NCBI GenBank assembly: GCA_902795765.1
Contig: CADBMQ010000118.1
Coordinates: 1-14,823, forward strand
Length of the DNA: 14,823 nucleotides
Source: Oscillospiraceae bacterium
Lineage (GTDB): Bacteria > Bacillota > Clostridia > Oscillospirales > Acutalibacteraceae
Direction of reading: 5' to 3'
Position 1 is the stretch's first letter, and each line of letters opens with the position of its first letter. Both the position numbers and the translations under genes were made by a program. Below are positions 9,082 to 14,823 of the stretch, piece after piece. Below the pieces are notes generated by a model that worked only from the letters and a program-made list of their open reading frames with translations, was not told the origin of the DNA and made no database searches.

Positions 9082-9096
9082 GGAGGGAGGATAATT

Positions 9097-10068
9097 ATGA
9101 GTTCAATGGAAAAAGTACAGGCTACAATGACAATCGAAATGATGAAAAAACAGGCAAAACAAGCGAAAAGAAAGAAAGTAGCAGGCAATATTGTCGTTTC
9201 AATCGTTCGTTGGATATTTATGCTTGGTATGTGTTTCGTAGTTTTGTATCCCTTGTTCCAGCATGTTATGACTTCGTTTATGTCAATCGAGGATAAATAT
9301 GATAACTCTGTTATCTTCATTCCAAAAAACTGGAACTTTAATAACTATTACAACCCCAACTCTCCGGCAAATGCATTCGAAGGCTTGGGTGGTTGGCAAT
9401 CATTCATCAACACATTCATACTTGCACTTGTATGTTCGCTTTTGCAGGTACTTTGCTCAACACTCGTAGGCTACGGCTTGGCAAGATTCAAGTTCAAACT
9501 CAACGGACTTGTGTTCATGTTTGTAATTATCGCAATGCTCTTGCCGCCTGACCTCTTGTTCGCATCGCGTTACTCAATGTTCTCGAAACTCGACCTTATC
9601 GGTGACAGTATGGTTCCGATGTTCTGCTTCGCTGTTACATGTACTGGTTTGAAGAGTTCGCTCTACATATTTATGATGCGTCAGTTCTTCAAAGGTCAGC
9701 CTAAGGAACTTGAAGAGGCTGCATACGTTGACGGTGCAGGTCCGCTCAGAACTTTCTGGTCGATTATGCTTCCGGGTGCAGTTGCTATGATGGTAACAGT
9801 ATTCTTGTTCTCGTTCGTATGGCAGTGGCTCGACACCACCTATACAACAATCTTCTGCCAGAATATGAGCCTCATCTCAACTCAGTACACTCACTTGACT
9901 TTGCACGGCGGTATCGGTCAAATGCTCGCACACGATGCAGCCATCGGTTCGTCACTTATCGCAAACGCAGGTATGGTGCTCATCATCATTCCGCTTATCG
10001 TGCTTTACGCATTTGGTCAACGTTTCTTCGTTGAATCAATTTCACGAAGCGGTATGACAGGTATGTAA
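9097..10068 (+). CDS. CUT1 sugar ABC transporter permease, MalG/UgpE type (second pair)
   Basis: The 323-residue membrane protein has a Lys-rich cytoplasmic N-terminus (about 17-28), around six hydrophobic segments and a textbook EAA loop at 207-226 (EAAYVDGAGPLRTFWSIMLP). 'IPKNWNFNNYYN' after TM1 and 'STLVGYGLARFKFKL' are typical of MalG-type permeases. A hydrophilic insert (about 248-285, with QNMSLISTQYTHLTLHGGI) precedes the last membrane segment. The ATG follows the partner gene by 15 bases with a very strong AAGGAGGGAGG site. It is the last gene of the block: a hairpin and then a new promoter follow before the next gene. Its natural binding protein is probably the lipoprotein encoded at 10212. 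Confidence 0.93.
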   Translation: MSSMEKVQATMTIEMMKKQAKQAKRKKVAGNIVVSIVRWIFMLGMCFVVLYPLFQHVMTSFMSIEDKYDNSVIFIPKNWNFNNYYNPNSPANAFEGLGGWQSFINTFILALVCSLLQVLCSTLVGYGLARFKFKLNGLVFMFVIIAMLLPPDLLFASRYSMFSKLDLIGDSMVPMFCFAVTCTGLKSSLYIFMMRQFFKGQPKELEEAAYVDGAGPLRTFWSIMLPGAVAMMVTVFLFSFVWQWLDTTYTTIFCQNMSLISTQYTHLTLHGGIGQMLAHDAAIGSSLIANAGMVLIIIPLIVLYAFGQRFFVESISRSGMTGM

Positions 10069-10076
10069 TTGACAAT

Positions 10077-10101
10077 CTTACACGGCTATATGCCGTGTAG
10101 G
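10077..10101 (+). other. Hairpin after the transporter block (no U-tract)
   Basis: TACACGGC (10079-10086) pairs perfectly with GCCGTGTA (10092-10099) around a TATAT loop, extendable by one G-U and one C-G pair. No run of T follows, so it is not a standard intrinsic terminator. It may protect the 3' end of the seven-gene mRNA or act as a weak terminator. It begins 9 bases after the permease stop codon. Confidence 0.55.
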
Positions 10102-10130
10102 TGTTCATTACATAATTAACATTTATATGC

Positions 10131-10150
10131 TTGACTTTATAAAAAGTCAA
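10131..10150 (+). promoter_or_regulatory. Perfect dyad across the -35 box and spacer, candidate operator
   Basis: TTGACTTT (10131-10138) is the exact reverse complement of AAAGTCAA (10143-10150), with a 4-base ATAA centre. The dyad covers the -35 hexamer and most of the spacer, the usual place for a repressor to block RNA polymerase. I do not recognise the regulator, and it does not match the CcpA cre consensus. Chance is possible in AT-rich DNA, but an 8+8 perfect match at this position is suggestive. Confidence 0.5.
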
Positions 10151-10159
10151 TGATATAAT
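10131..10159 (+). promoter_or_regulatory. Sigma-A promoter of the second solute-binding protein gene
   Basis: The -35 box TTGACT (10131-10136) and the perfect -10 box TATAAT (10154-10159) are 17 bases apart, with an extended -10 (TGA before TATAAT). The expected start of transcription is near 10166, giving a leader of about 45 bases. This is the strongest promoter-like sequence in the window and lies directly before a gene that needs high expression. Confidence 0.85.
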
Positions 10160-10174
10160 AAAACAGTATTAAAT

Positions 10175-10188
10175 CCGTCGATTGACGG
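10175..10188 (+). other. Short 5' UTR hairpin of the second solute-binding protein mRNA
   Basis: CCGTC (10175-10179) pairs with GACGG (10184-10188) around a GATT loop, about 9 bases after the expected transcript start. A hairpin this close to a 5' end could slow mRNA decay. It is short, so confidence is low. Confidence 0.35.
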
Positions 10189-10198
10189 TAAATAATTT

Positions 10199-10203
10199 GG
10201 AGG
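10199..10203 (+). promoter_or_regulatory. Ribosome binding site that fixes the start at 10212
   Basis: GGAGG lies 8 bases before the ATG at 10212, which opens a clean lipoprotein signal (MKLAKRLMALAMAVA). An in-frame TTG at 10182 would add 10 polar residues, has no such site, and sits inside the leader hairpin. Confidence 0.85.
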
Positions 10204-10211
10204 TAAATATA

Positions 10212-11825
10212 ATGAAATTAGCAAAAAGACTTATGGCTCTTGCCATGGCAGTTGCTATGTCCGTTGCAGTAGCATCTTGCTCTTGTGGCGGTGACAAGTC
10301 AGCAGACACTAACGCAACAACCAAAGCTGCTACAACTGCTGCAAGTGCGAAAGCAACAACCAAAGCTGCTACAACTGCCGCTACAACTGCTGCAAACAAC
10401 AATAGCAACTCAAATTCAGGTAGCAAAATTGATAACGGCGACGATCTCGCTGCTCTTCCGAAAATCAAGGATAAGGTTTATGATGCGCCGAGCGATAGCA
10501 AACGCCCGTCTGATAGCTTTATCAAATCAGTAAAAGGCTACACACTCAAAATCAACCACCCGTGGAACTTCGGCGCAAAGAACGATGCTTCTAACCCTTC
10601 GCTTACATACTATAAGCAGGCTGCATCTTATGTAAACTCAAAATATGGTGCAACAATCGATGAAAGCGGTAAGTTTGACGACTATAACAAGACTTTGCAA
10701 GGCGAAATCAAAGCTAACAAGTTCGGTTATCAGATGTATGAAGTTCAGAACTTCTACTTCAACTCATTCCTTAAAAACGGCTATATGAAAGACTTGTCAG
10801 CTGCTAAAAAGACAGCTGCTGTATCTTTCGGCGAGTCTTGGTATGATGTTAAGACAACTCAACTTTCTTGCATCGACGGTGCTCAGTATGGTTGGACTTC
10901 ATTTGATGTTGAGTACATCGTTCCGACAGGTATCCTCTACAACAAGAAACTCATCAAGAACGCTAACCTCACCGATCCTATGGTATTGGCAAGAAAAGGT
11001 CAGTGGACTTGGGACAAACTTTCTGAATACGCAAAAGCACTCAACTCTTCAAACGTTAAGGGCTTCCGTATCAGCACAAAAGACGGTGGCACACTTTATA
11101 ACTCACTTATGACAGCAGCAGGTACTCCTATCGTATCAGTTTCAAAGGGTGCATCTCCGACATCTAACGTTATGAGCCAGACAGGTAAAGACTGCTTGCA
11201 GCAGATTCAAACTTGGATTGCAGACAAGACTCTTACAGTTGGTTTGAACGAAGACTGGTCACAGAACAAGAAATTGTTCTCAGAGGCTAAGATTGCAATG
11301 GTTCTCGGTTCACACGATACTTTGAAATCTTGTACTTCACAGGCAGTTAAGGGTAGCATCGGTATGGTTCCGTTCCCGACAAAATCTGCTTCTAAGTCAT
11401 ATAACAGCGTTCAGGCTGTACAATTTATGTCATTCATTCCGTCTTTCTATAAAGACGATAATGAGGCTGCAAAGATTATCTTCTTGCGTGACGAGCAACT
11501 CCAACAGCTCTATCGTTACAGAGAAAAGATTTACCTCTCACTCTACAAGTCCTACGGTCTTGATAGCGACGCTCTCTCTATGACATACCAGATTAAATAC
11601 GGCACAAAAGATCCTGCCGGCGTAACATACGGCAAGAGCGTAAGTGCTGTAACAATCGTTGATCCTAACGGTTCAGATTCAGATGGTACACCTGCTTTGA
11701 CAAAGATCGTTTCACCGGTATTGAGCGGTGGCGCAGCTTCGTCTTCAATTTCATCAAACGGTCCTGCTCTTCAAAACAGCTATGACTCTTGGTGGAAGAA
11801 CCACAAGTTCACAGGTAGCTATTAA
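10212..11825 (+). CDS. Extracellular solute-binding lipoprotein for sugar ABC transport
   Basis: The 537-residue surface lipoprotein should capture a sugar or oligosaccharide for a CUT1 importer. The signal peptide ends in a perfect lipobox VASC (lipid Cys at 23), followed by CGG. A low-complexity Thr/Ala/Lys then Asn/Ser linker (about 33-70) would hold the binding domain away from the membrane. The rest has the two-lobe form of this superfamily: TLKINHPWNFGAK at the first strand, then GILYNKKLIKNANL and GQWTWDKLSEYAKAL, the 'TWdel' signature found in the hinge region of sugar-binding proteins, then KIAMVLGSHD and a helical C-terminus. It is longer than the usual 420-450 residues because of the linker and a Ser/Gly-rich tail. 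It has its own promoter and terminator and probably serves the permeases at 8143-10068. Part of the linker is encoded by a direct repeat. The family call is firm, the substrate unknown. Confidence 0.88.
   Translation: MKLAKRLMALAMAVAMSVAVASCSCGGDKSADTNATTKAATTAASAKATTKAATTAATTAANNNSNSNSGSKIDNGDDLAALPKIKDKVYDAPSDSKRPSDSFIKSVKGYTLKINHPWNFGAKNDASNPSLTYYKQAASYVNSKYGATIDESGKFDDYNKTLQGEIKANKFGYQMYEVQNFYFNSFLKNGYMKDLSAAKKTAAVSFGESWYDVKTTQLSCIDGAQYGWTSFDVEYIVPTGILYNKKLIKNANLTDPMVLARKGQWTWDKLSEYAKALNSSNVKGFRISTKDGGTLYNSLMTAAGTPIVSVSKGASPTSNVMSQTGKDCLQQIQTWIADKTLTVGLNEDWSQNKKLFSEAKIAMVLGSHDTLKSCTSQAVKGSIGMVPFPTKSASKSYNSVQAVQFMSFIPSFYKDDNEAAKIIFLRDEQLQQLYRYREKIYLSLYKSYGLDSDALSMTYQIKYGTKDPAGVTYGKSVSAVTIVDPNGSDSDGTPALTKIVSPVLSGGAASSSISSNGPALQNSYDSWWKNHKFTGSY
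10314..10378 (+). repeat. In-frame 26-base direct repeat in the lipoprotein linker
   Basis: The same 26 bases, starting GCAACAACCAAAGC, occur at 10314-10339 and 10353-10378, 39 bases (13 codons) apart. They encode the ATTKAATTA-type linker segments; further partial copies (GCTACAACTGC) follow. The unit length is a multiple of three, so gain or loss of a copy would keep the reading frame. Confidence 0.85.
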
Positions 11826-11843
11826 TCTGTAAATCTTGTAATC

Positions 11844-11872
11844 AAATCCCTGCCGAAAGGCAGGGATTTTTT
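11844..11872 (+). terminator. Intrinsic terminator of the second solute-binding protein gene
   Basis: AAATCCCTGCC (11844-11854) pairs with GGCAGGGATTT (11859-11869) through an 11-base perfect stem capped by a stable GAAA tetraloop, and the 3' side runs into six T. It lies 18 bases after the TAA stop. This is a classic rho-independent terminator and closes the single-gene unit. Confidence 0.95.
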
Positions 11873-11906
11873 GTATTATAATGCGAACGATAACATTTAA
11901 AAAAAC

Positions 11907-11935
11907 TTGACACAAAGACGGCTAAATGATATAAT
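11907..11935 (+). promoter_or_regulatory. Sigma-A promoter of the small lipoprotein (and possibly glgA-malQ)
   Basis: Consensus TTGACA (11907-11912) and TATAAT (11930-11935) are 17 bases apart with an extended -10 (TGA before TATAAT). The start of transcription is expected near 11942. It follows the upstream terminator by about 35 bases. The 11 bases AATGATATAAT around the -10 box are identical to those in the promoter at 10131. Confidence 0.85.
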
Positions 11936-11983
11936 TAATATGATAAATTAGATAAAAATTCCAAAAAAAGAAGGGCTACTATT

Positions 11984-12478
11984 ATGAAAAAAATAATTGC
12001 TTTAATTATGTGTTTGACAATCGCTTTTAGTTTTGCATCTTGCTCGTGTGGCGGTAAGAAAGACAATACAAAGCCGACAAGAGCCGATGGCACAGTGGAT
12101 TCAGTAGACGCAGATTTCACCGACATCAGCGATAAAACAGGTAAGACTGATGAATCAGGCAAAACCAAGTTGGTTGTTAAAAACATTAGCGCACAATGTC
12201 GTACCTATGAAATTTTCACTTTCAAAGACGGCAAGGTTGATAAGCACGATGAGTTTCTCCAGTTGACAGATGAAATTCTTTACGAGAGAATGAAATCATA
12301 TATCGACCTTACAAACAAAAAGACCGATGCCGAAAAAGAAATCACATTTGATGATAAATCTATCTTCACAATCGGTGCTTCTTACAAATCGGTTAAGAAA
12401 TTTGAAGGCAAATCGTTTGATGATGTGAAAAAATATTACACAGCAGGCGAAGATGAAAAAGTATTCGTTGTAGTATAA
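11984..12478 (+). CDS. Small lipoprotein of unknown function
   Basis: I do not recognise this 164-residue protein. The first 20 residues are a lipoprotein signal with lipobox FASC (lipid Cys at 20), then SCGGKK, so it should sit on the outer face of the membrane. An acidic, Asp/Thr/Lys-rich linker (about 24-57) leads to a small globular domain (about 58-164) that appears to alternate strands (KLVVKNISAQCRTYEIFTF) and a helix (TDEILYERMKSYIDL) and ends in a strand (KVFVVV). One further Cys lies in the domain. The ribosome binding site AGAAGGG is 8 bases before the ATG. Its signal and Cys-Ser-Cys-Gly-Gly start resemble those of the solute-binding lipoprotein upstream. No terminator is visible in the 60 bases before glgA, so the two may share a transcript. 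Confidence 0.8.
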   Translation: MKKIIALIMCLTIAFSFASCSCGGKKDNTKPTRADGTVDSVDADFTDISDKTGKTDESGKTKLVVKNISAQCRTYEIFTFKDGKVDKHDEFLQLTDEILYERMKSYIDLTNKKTDAEKEITFDDKSIFTIGASYKSVKKFEGKSFDDVKKYYTAGEDEKVFVVV

Positions 12479-12538
12479 GTATAAAACATTGAATTTTATA
12501 ATAAAATAAAATATCCATTTGAAAGGACGAAAGAGAAT

Positions 12539-13960
12539 ATGAAAGTTTTGTTTGCGACAAGTGAAGCGTTTCCGTTCGCTGTATCAGGTGGCTTGGGCGA
12601 TGTATCATACGCACTCCCGAAAGCACTTAGAAAAAAGTTTGTCGGCGTTAGAGTTATAATGCCACTTTATTCAAAAATCAAGCAGGAACTTCGTGACCAA
12701 ATGCACTTTATAACAAGCATTGGTGTTCCGGTTGCTTGGAGAAGCCAATATTGTGGAATTTTCGAGGCAAAGTATGACGGCGTTTCGTACATTTTCCTTG
12801 ACAACGAGCATTACTTCAAGCGTGGCGGTATGTACGGTGAGTATGATGATGCAGAAAGATTTGCATTCTTCTCTCGTGCAGTTTTGGAAGCGATTCCATA
12901 TATTGATTTCAAGCCCGATGTCATTCATTGTAACGACTGGCAGACAGCAATGATTCCGAGTTATTACAAATTCTTCTATTTCAATCGTCCTGGATTTGAA
13001 AACATCAAAACAGTTTTCACAATTCATAACATTCAGTATCAGGGAAGATACGGCAAAGATATTCTTGAAGATGTTTTGGGAATTCCGTCTTGGGCAGAGT
13101 CGCTTATGGAGTATGACGGCGACATCAATATGCTCAAATCTGCAATCGAGAGCGCAGATGCGGTTACAACTGTAAGCCGAACCTATGCTCGTGAAATTCT
13201 CGATCCGTGGTTCTCGTATTCGCTCGATAGAATTCTCCGTGCAAGAGAGGGCAAGTTGCGTGGCATCGTGAATGGTATTGATACAGATACCTATAATTCG
13301 GAAACTGATCCGCACATTGCTGCAAACTTTACTGTGACAAACATTCGTGGTAAACAGCGTGATAAACAGGAACTTCAAAAGGAACTCGGATTGCCTGTTG
13401 AAAAAGATGTTCCGCTTATGATAATGGTAACTCGTCTTGCAGGTCACAAGGGACTTGACCTTGTGAAATATATGTTTGACGAGATTATGAAGTGCAAAAT
13501 TCAGGTAGCCGTACTTGGTACAGGCGAGTCGGAATATGAGTGGTTCTTTGGTGAAAAAGCCGCACAGTACCCCGACAAATTCAAGTTTGTTTGCGATTTC
13601 AACGCACCACTTTCACACCGTTTCTATGCAGGTGCTGATATGTTCCTTATGCCGTCGAAGCAAGAGCCTTGCGGTCTTTCGCAAATGATTTCGCTCCGTT
13701 ACGGCACAGTACCGATAGTTCGTGCAACAGGTGGTCTTGCAGATACAATTCCCGATGCAGGAACTGATGACGGCGTTGGATATACCTTCCAAAGTTACAA
13801 TGCTCACGATATGTTCGGTGCGATTTCTCGTGCACTCGGTGCATACGAAAACAAAAAATTGTGGCGTGAACTCGTTCGCCGTGGAATGAGCCGTGACTTA
13901 ACATGGGACGCATCAGCGAAAGAGTATATGAAAATGTATAGCGAGATTACAGGTAAATAA
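12539..13960 (+). CDS. glgA: Glycogen synthase (GT5)
   Basis: This cytoplasmic enzyme transfers glucose from a nucleotide sugar (usually ADP-glucose in bacteria) to the non-reducing end of a growing alpha-1,4-glucan. The 473 residues match the bacterial length of about 470-490. The N-terminal GT5 lobe begins KVLFATSEAFPFAVSGGLGD; it is followed by VIHCNDWQTA near 130 and TIHNIQYQGRYG near 160. The C-terminal lobe has VTRLAGHKGLDLV near 297, the catalytic-region motif KQEPCGLSQ (Glu at 376) and TGGLADTI (397-404). The usual K-x-G-G-L sugar-nucleotide motif near residue 15 reads V-S-G-G-L here. The start is supported by AAAGGA upstream and by alignment of the first residues with known GlgA. malQ follows, so the pair handles alpha-glucan storage. 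Expression is either from the promoter at 11907 or from a weak local one. Confidence 0.95.
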   Translation: MKVLFATSEAFPFAVSGGLGDVSYALPKALRKKFVGVRVIMPLYSKIKQELRDQMHFITSIGVPVAWRSQYCGIFEAKYDGVSYIFLDNEHYFKRGGMYGEYDDAERFAFFSRAVLEAIPYIDFKPDVIHCNDWQTAMIPSYYKFFYFNRPGFENIKTVFTIHNIQYQGRYGKDILEDVLGIPSWAESLMEYDGDINMLKSAIESADAVTTVSRTYAREILDPWFSYSLDRILRAREGKLRGIVNGIDTDTYNSETDPHIAANFTVTNIRGKQRDKQELQKELGLPVEKDVPLMIMVTRLAGHKGLDLVKYMFDEIMKCKIQVAVLGTGESEYEWFFGEKAAQYPDKFKFVCDFNAPLSHRFYAGADMFLMPSKQEPCGLSQMISLRYGTVPIVRATGGLADTIPDAGTDDGVGYTFQSYNAHDMFGAISRALGAYENKKLWRELVRRGMSRDLTWDASAKEYMKMYSEITGK

Positions 13961-13974
13961 TCTTGAAAACAACC

Positions 13975-14004
13975 ATAGAGGGTGGCGTGTTCGTCACCCT
14001 CTAT
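13975..14004 (+). other. Hairpin between glgA and malQ
   Basis: ATAGAGGGTG (13975-13984) is the exact reverse complement of CACCCTCTAT (13995-14004); a G-U and a C-G pair can extend the stem inward to leave a 6-base loop. No T-run follows, so full termination is unlikely on the + strand. It may lower malQ expression relative to glgA or stabilise the glgA message. Confidence 0.6.
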
Positions 14005-14044
14005 TACGGCTTATAAAATCAAAAAATTGGAAAAGATACACTTG

Positions 14045-14050
14045 AAAGGG
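14045..14050 (+). promoter_or_regulatory. Ribosome binding site supporting a TTG start for malQ
   Basis: AAAGGG lies 9 bases before TTG at 14060. No ATG is available in frame until well inside the conserved N-terminus (LMPISSL). The other in-frame TTG, at 14042, would overlap this site. Confidence 0.65.
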
Positions 14051-14059
14051 TGTCAAAAA

Positions 14060-14823
14060 TTGAAAGAAAGTATTCGTGAATGTGGCATACTTATGCCGAT
14101 TTCCTCGTTGCACTCGCCATACGGCATAGGCACACTCGGTTTGGCTGCAAGGGAGTTCGCAGACTTTGTAAAACAAAGTGGGGCTAAATTGTGGCAAGTT
14201 TTGCCCGTCGGACCGACAGGCTATGGTGACTCGCCGTATCAGTCTTTTTCGGTGTTTGCGGGTAATCCGTATTTCATTGATTTGGATACGCTGATTTCGG
14301 AAGGATTGCTCAAAAAAGACGAGGTTGGAGGACTTCGCAATCCAAAGCAGATTGACTATAAATCGCAGTATGACAAACGTTTTGCCGTTTTGCGAAAGGC
14401 ATTTTGCCGTTTTGCAAAAAAGAGCGAGAACGACAAGGATTATCAAAAATTTTTGGAAGAGCAATCGTCTTGGCTCGAAAATTATGCCTTTTATATGGCG
14501 CTCAAAAACGAGTTTGACGGAGTTGAATGGCTCAAATTCCCCGAAGATGTTAAGTCGGGAAAGTCGCTCGGAAAACTGCGTGAAAAAACTTGCGAAGAAC
14601 AGGAATTTCAAAAGTTTTTGCAATTTGAGTTTTATAAGCAATGGCAGTCACTCCATGATTACTGCAAAGAAATCGGTGTTAGAATAGTCGGCGATATTCC
14701 GATTTATACATCACTTGACTCATCAGATGTGTTCTTTTCGCCCGAACTTTTCCAACTTGACGAAAATAAACTGCCGAAAGCAGTTGCAGGTTGTCCACCC
14801 GACGCATTTTCGGAGGACGGACA
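14060..14823 (+). CDS. malQ: 4-alpha-glucanotransferase (GH77, amylomaltase), N-terminal part; 3' end outside window
   Basis: This cytoplasmic enzyme moves alpha-1,4-glucan segments between maltodextrins, releasing glucose; it recycles short glucans from glycogen or imported maltodextrins. The 254 visible residues are about half of the usual 490-510. The N-terminus carries the family pattern GILMPISSLHSPYGIGTLG, then WQVLPVGPTGYGDSPYQSFSVFAGNPYFIDLD (substrate-binding strand and loop), a helical insert of about residues 75-205, IVGDIPIYTSLDSSDVFF and finally CPPDAFSEDG, which leads into the loop before the catalytic Asp, beyond the window. The start is taken as TTG at 14060, with AAAGGG upstream. 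The gene lies 99 bases after glgA, with a hairpin between. The frame is open to the last base of the window with no sign of damage. Confidence 0.95.
   Translation, partial: MKESIRECGILMPISSLHSPYGIGTLGLAAREFADFVKQSGAKLWQVLPVGPTGYGDSPYQSFSVFAGNPYFIDLDTLISEGLLKKDEVGGLRNPKQIDYKSQYDKRFAVLRKAFCRFAKKSENDKDYQKFLEEQSSWLENYAFYMALKNEFDGVEWLKFPEDVKSGKSLGKLREKTCEEQEFQKFLQFEFYKQWQSLHDYCKEIGVRIVGDIPIYTSLDSSDVFFSPELFQLDENKLPKAVAGCPPDAFSEDG

Noticed and set aside
10069..10074. TTGACA resembling a -35 box just after the last permease gene
   Set aside because: The region 15-19 bases downstream is the GC-rich arm of a hairpin (GCCGTG), with no -10 box.
10182..10184. TTG as start of the second solute-binding protein
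   Set aside because: It lies in the leader hairpin with no ribosome binding site; the ATG at 10212 is preceded by GGAGG and gives a proper lipoprotein signal.
12497..12502. TATAAT upstream of glgA as a promoter
   Set aside because: No -35 box is found 15-19 bases upstream and there is no extended -10; the region is so AT-rich that the hexamer may be chance. It remains possible but was not listed.
12671..13447. Long open frame of 258 codons on the minus strand
   Set aside because: It is antisense to glgA, which is a firmly identified enzyme across its whole length; the minus-strand product shows no domain and no start signal.
13994..14641. Open frame of 215 codons on the minus strand
   Set aside because: It is antisense to malQ, whose conserved GH77 motifs prove the plus strand is coding; its start region is mid-gene in malQ.
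1..14823. RNA genes, insertion sequences, CRISPR arrays, phage or attachment sites
   Set aside because: No tRNA- or rRNA-like stretch, transposase, regular spaced repeat or terminal inverted repeat pair was seen; coding density on the plus strand accounts for almost the whole window.

Overview
The window reads as chromosomal DNA of a low-to-moderate GC, Gram-positive Bacillota bacterium, most likely a gut- or rumen-type Clostridia (Oscillospirales/Ruminococcaceae-like). This is inferred from the near-consensus AAGGAGG ribosome binding sites, sigma-A type promoters with extended -10 boxes, lipobox surface lipoproteins, mostly TAA stops, TTG use at one start, and the gene families present. No species can be named from sequence alone. 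All ten protein genes are on the + strand. I see no RNA genes, mobile elements, phage genes or CRISPR arrays, and no gene-free stretch longer than about 160 bases.

Region 1 (2..10068) is one tightly packed, operon-like block of seven genes whose promoter lies upstream of the window. In order it holds: the C-terminal part of a large extracellular solute-binding protein; a MalF-type and a MalG-type CUT1 sugar ABC permease; a 745-residue membrane protein that joins an extracytoplasmic NHL-like beta-propeller and a TPR-like segment to a Yip1-type membrane domain; a DUF5696-type lipoprotein with a glycosidase-like barrel; and a second MalF-type/MalG-type permease pair. Intergenic gaps run from a 1-base overlap to 17 bases, so co-transcription is very likely. 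No ATPase is encoded, so the transporters presumably use a shared MsmX-like ATPase encoded elsewhere. The substrate is unknown; an oligo- or polysaccharide is the reasonable inference.

Region 2 (10069..11872) is a single-gene transcription unit for a second solute-binding lipoprotein. It has its own strong promoter with an overlapping dyad, a possible 5' UTR hairpin, a good ribosome binding site and a clear intrinsic terminator. It probably serves the permease pair just upstream, with separate transcription allowing more binding protein than permease.

Region 3 (11907 to the end) starts at another extended -10 promoter and carries a small unrecognised lipoprotein, a GT5 glycogen synthase (glgA) and the start of a GH77 4-alpha-glucanotransferase (malQ, cut by the window end). 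No terminator is visible between the small lipoprotein and glgA. A hairpin without a U-tract lies between glgA and malQ. Together the window links carbohydrate uptake to intracellular alpha-glucan storage and remodelling, although the link is only one of position.

The part most likely to be under-described is the region 1 system: two CUT1 permease pairs built around a beta-propeller/Yip1 membrane protein and a DUF5696 lipoprotein.
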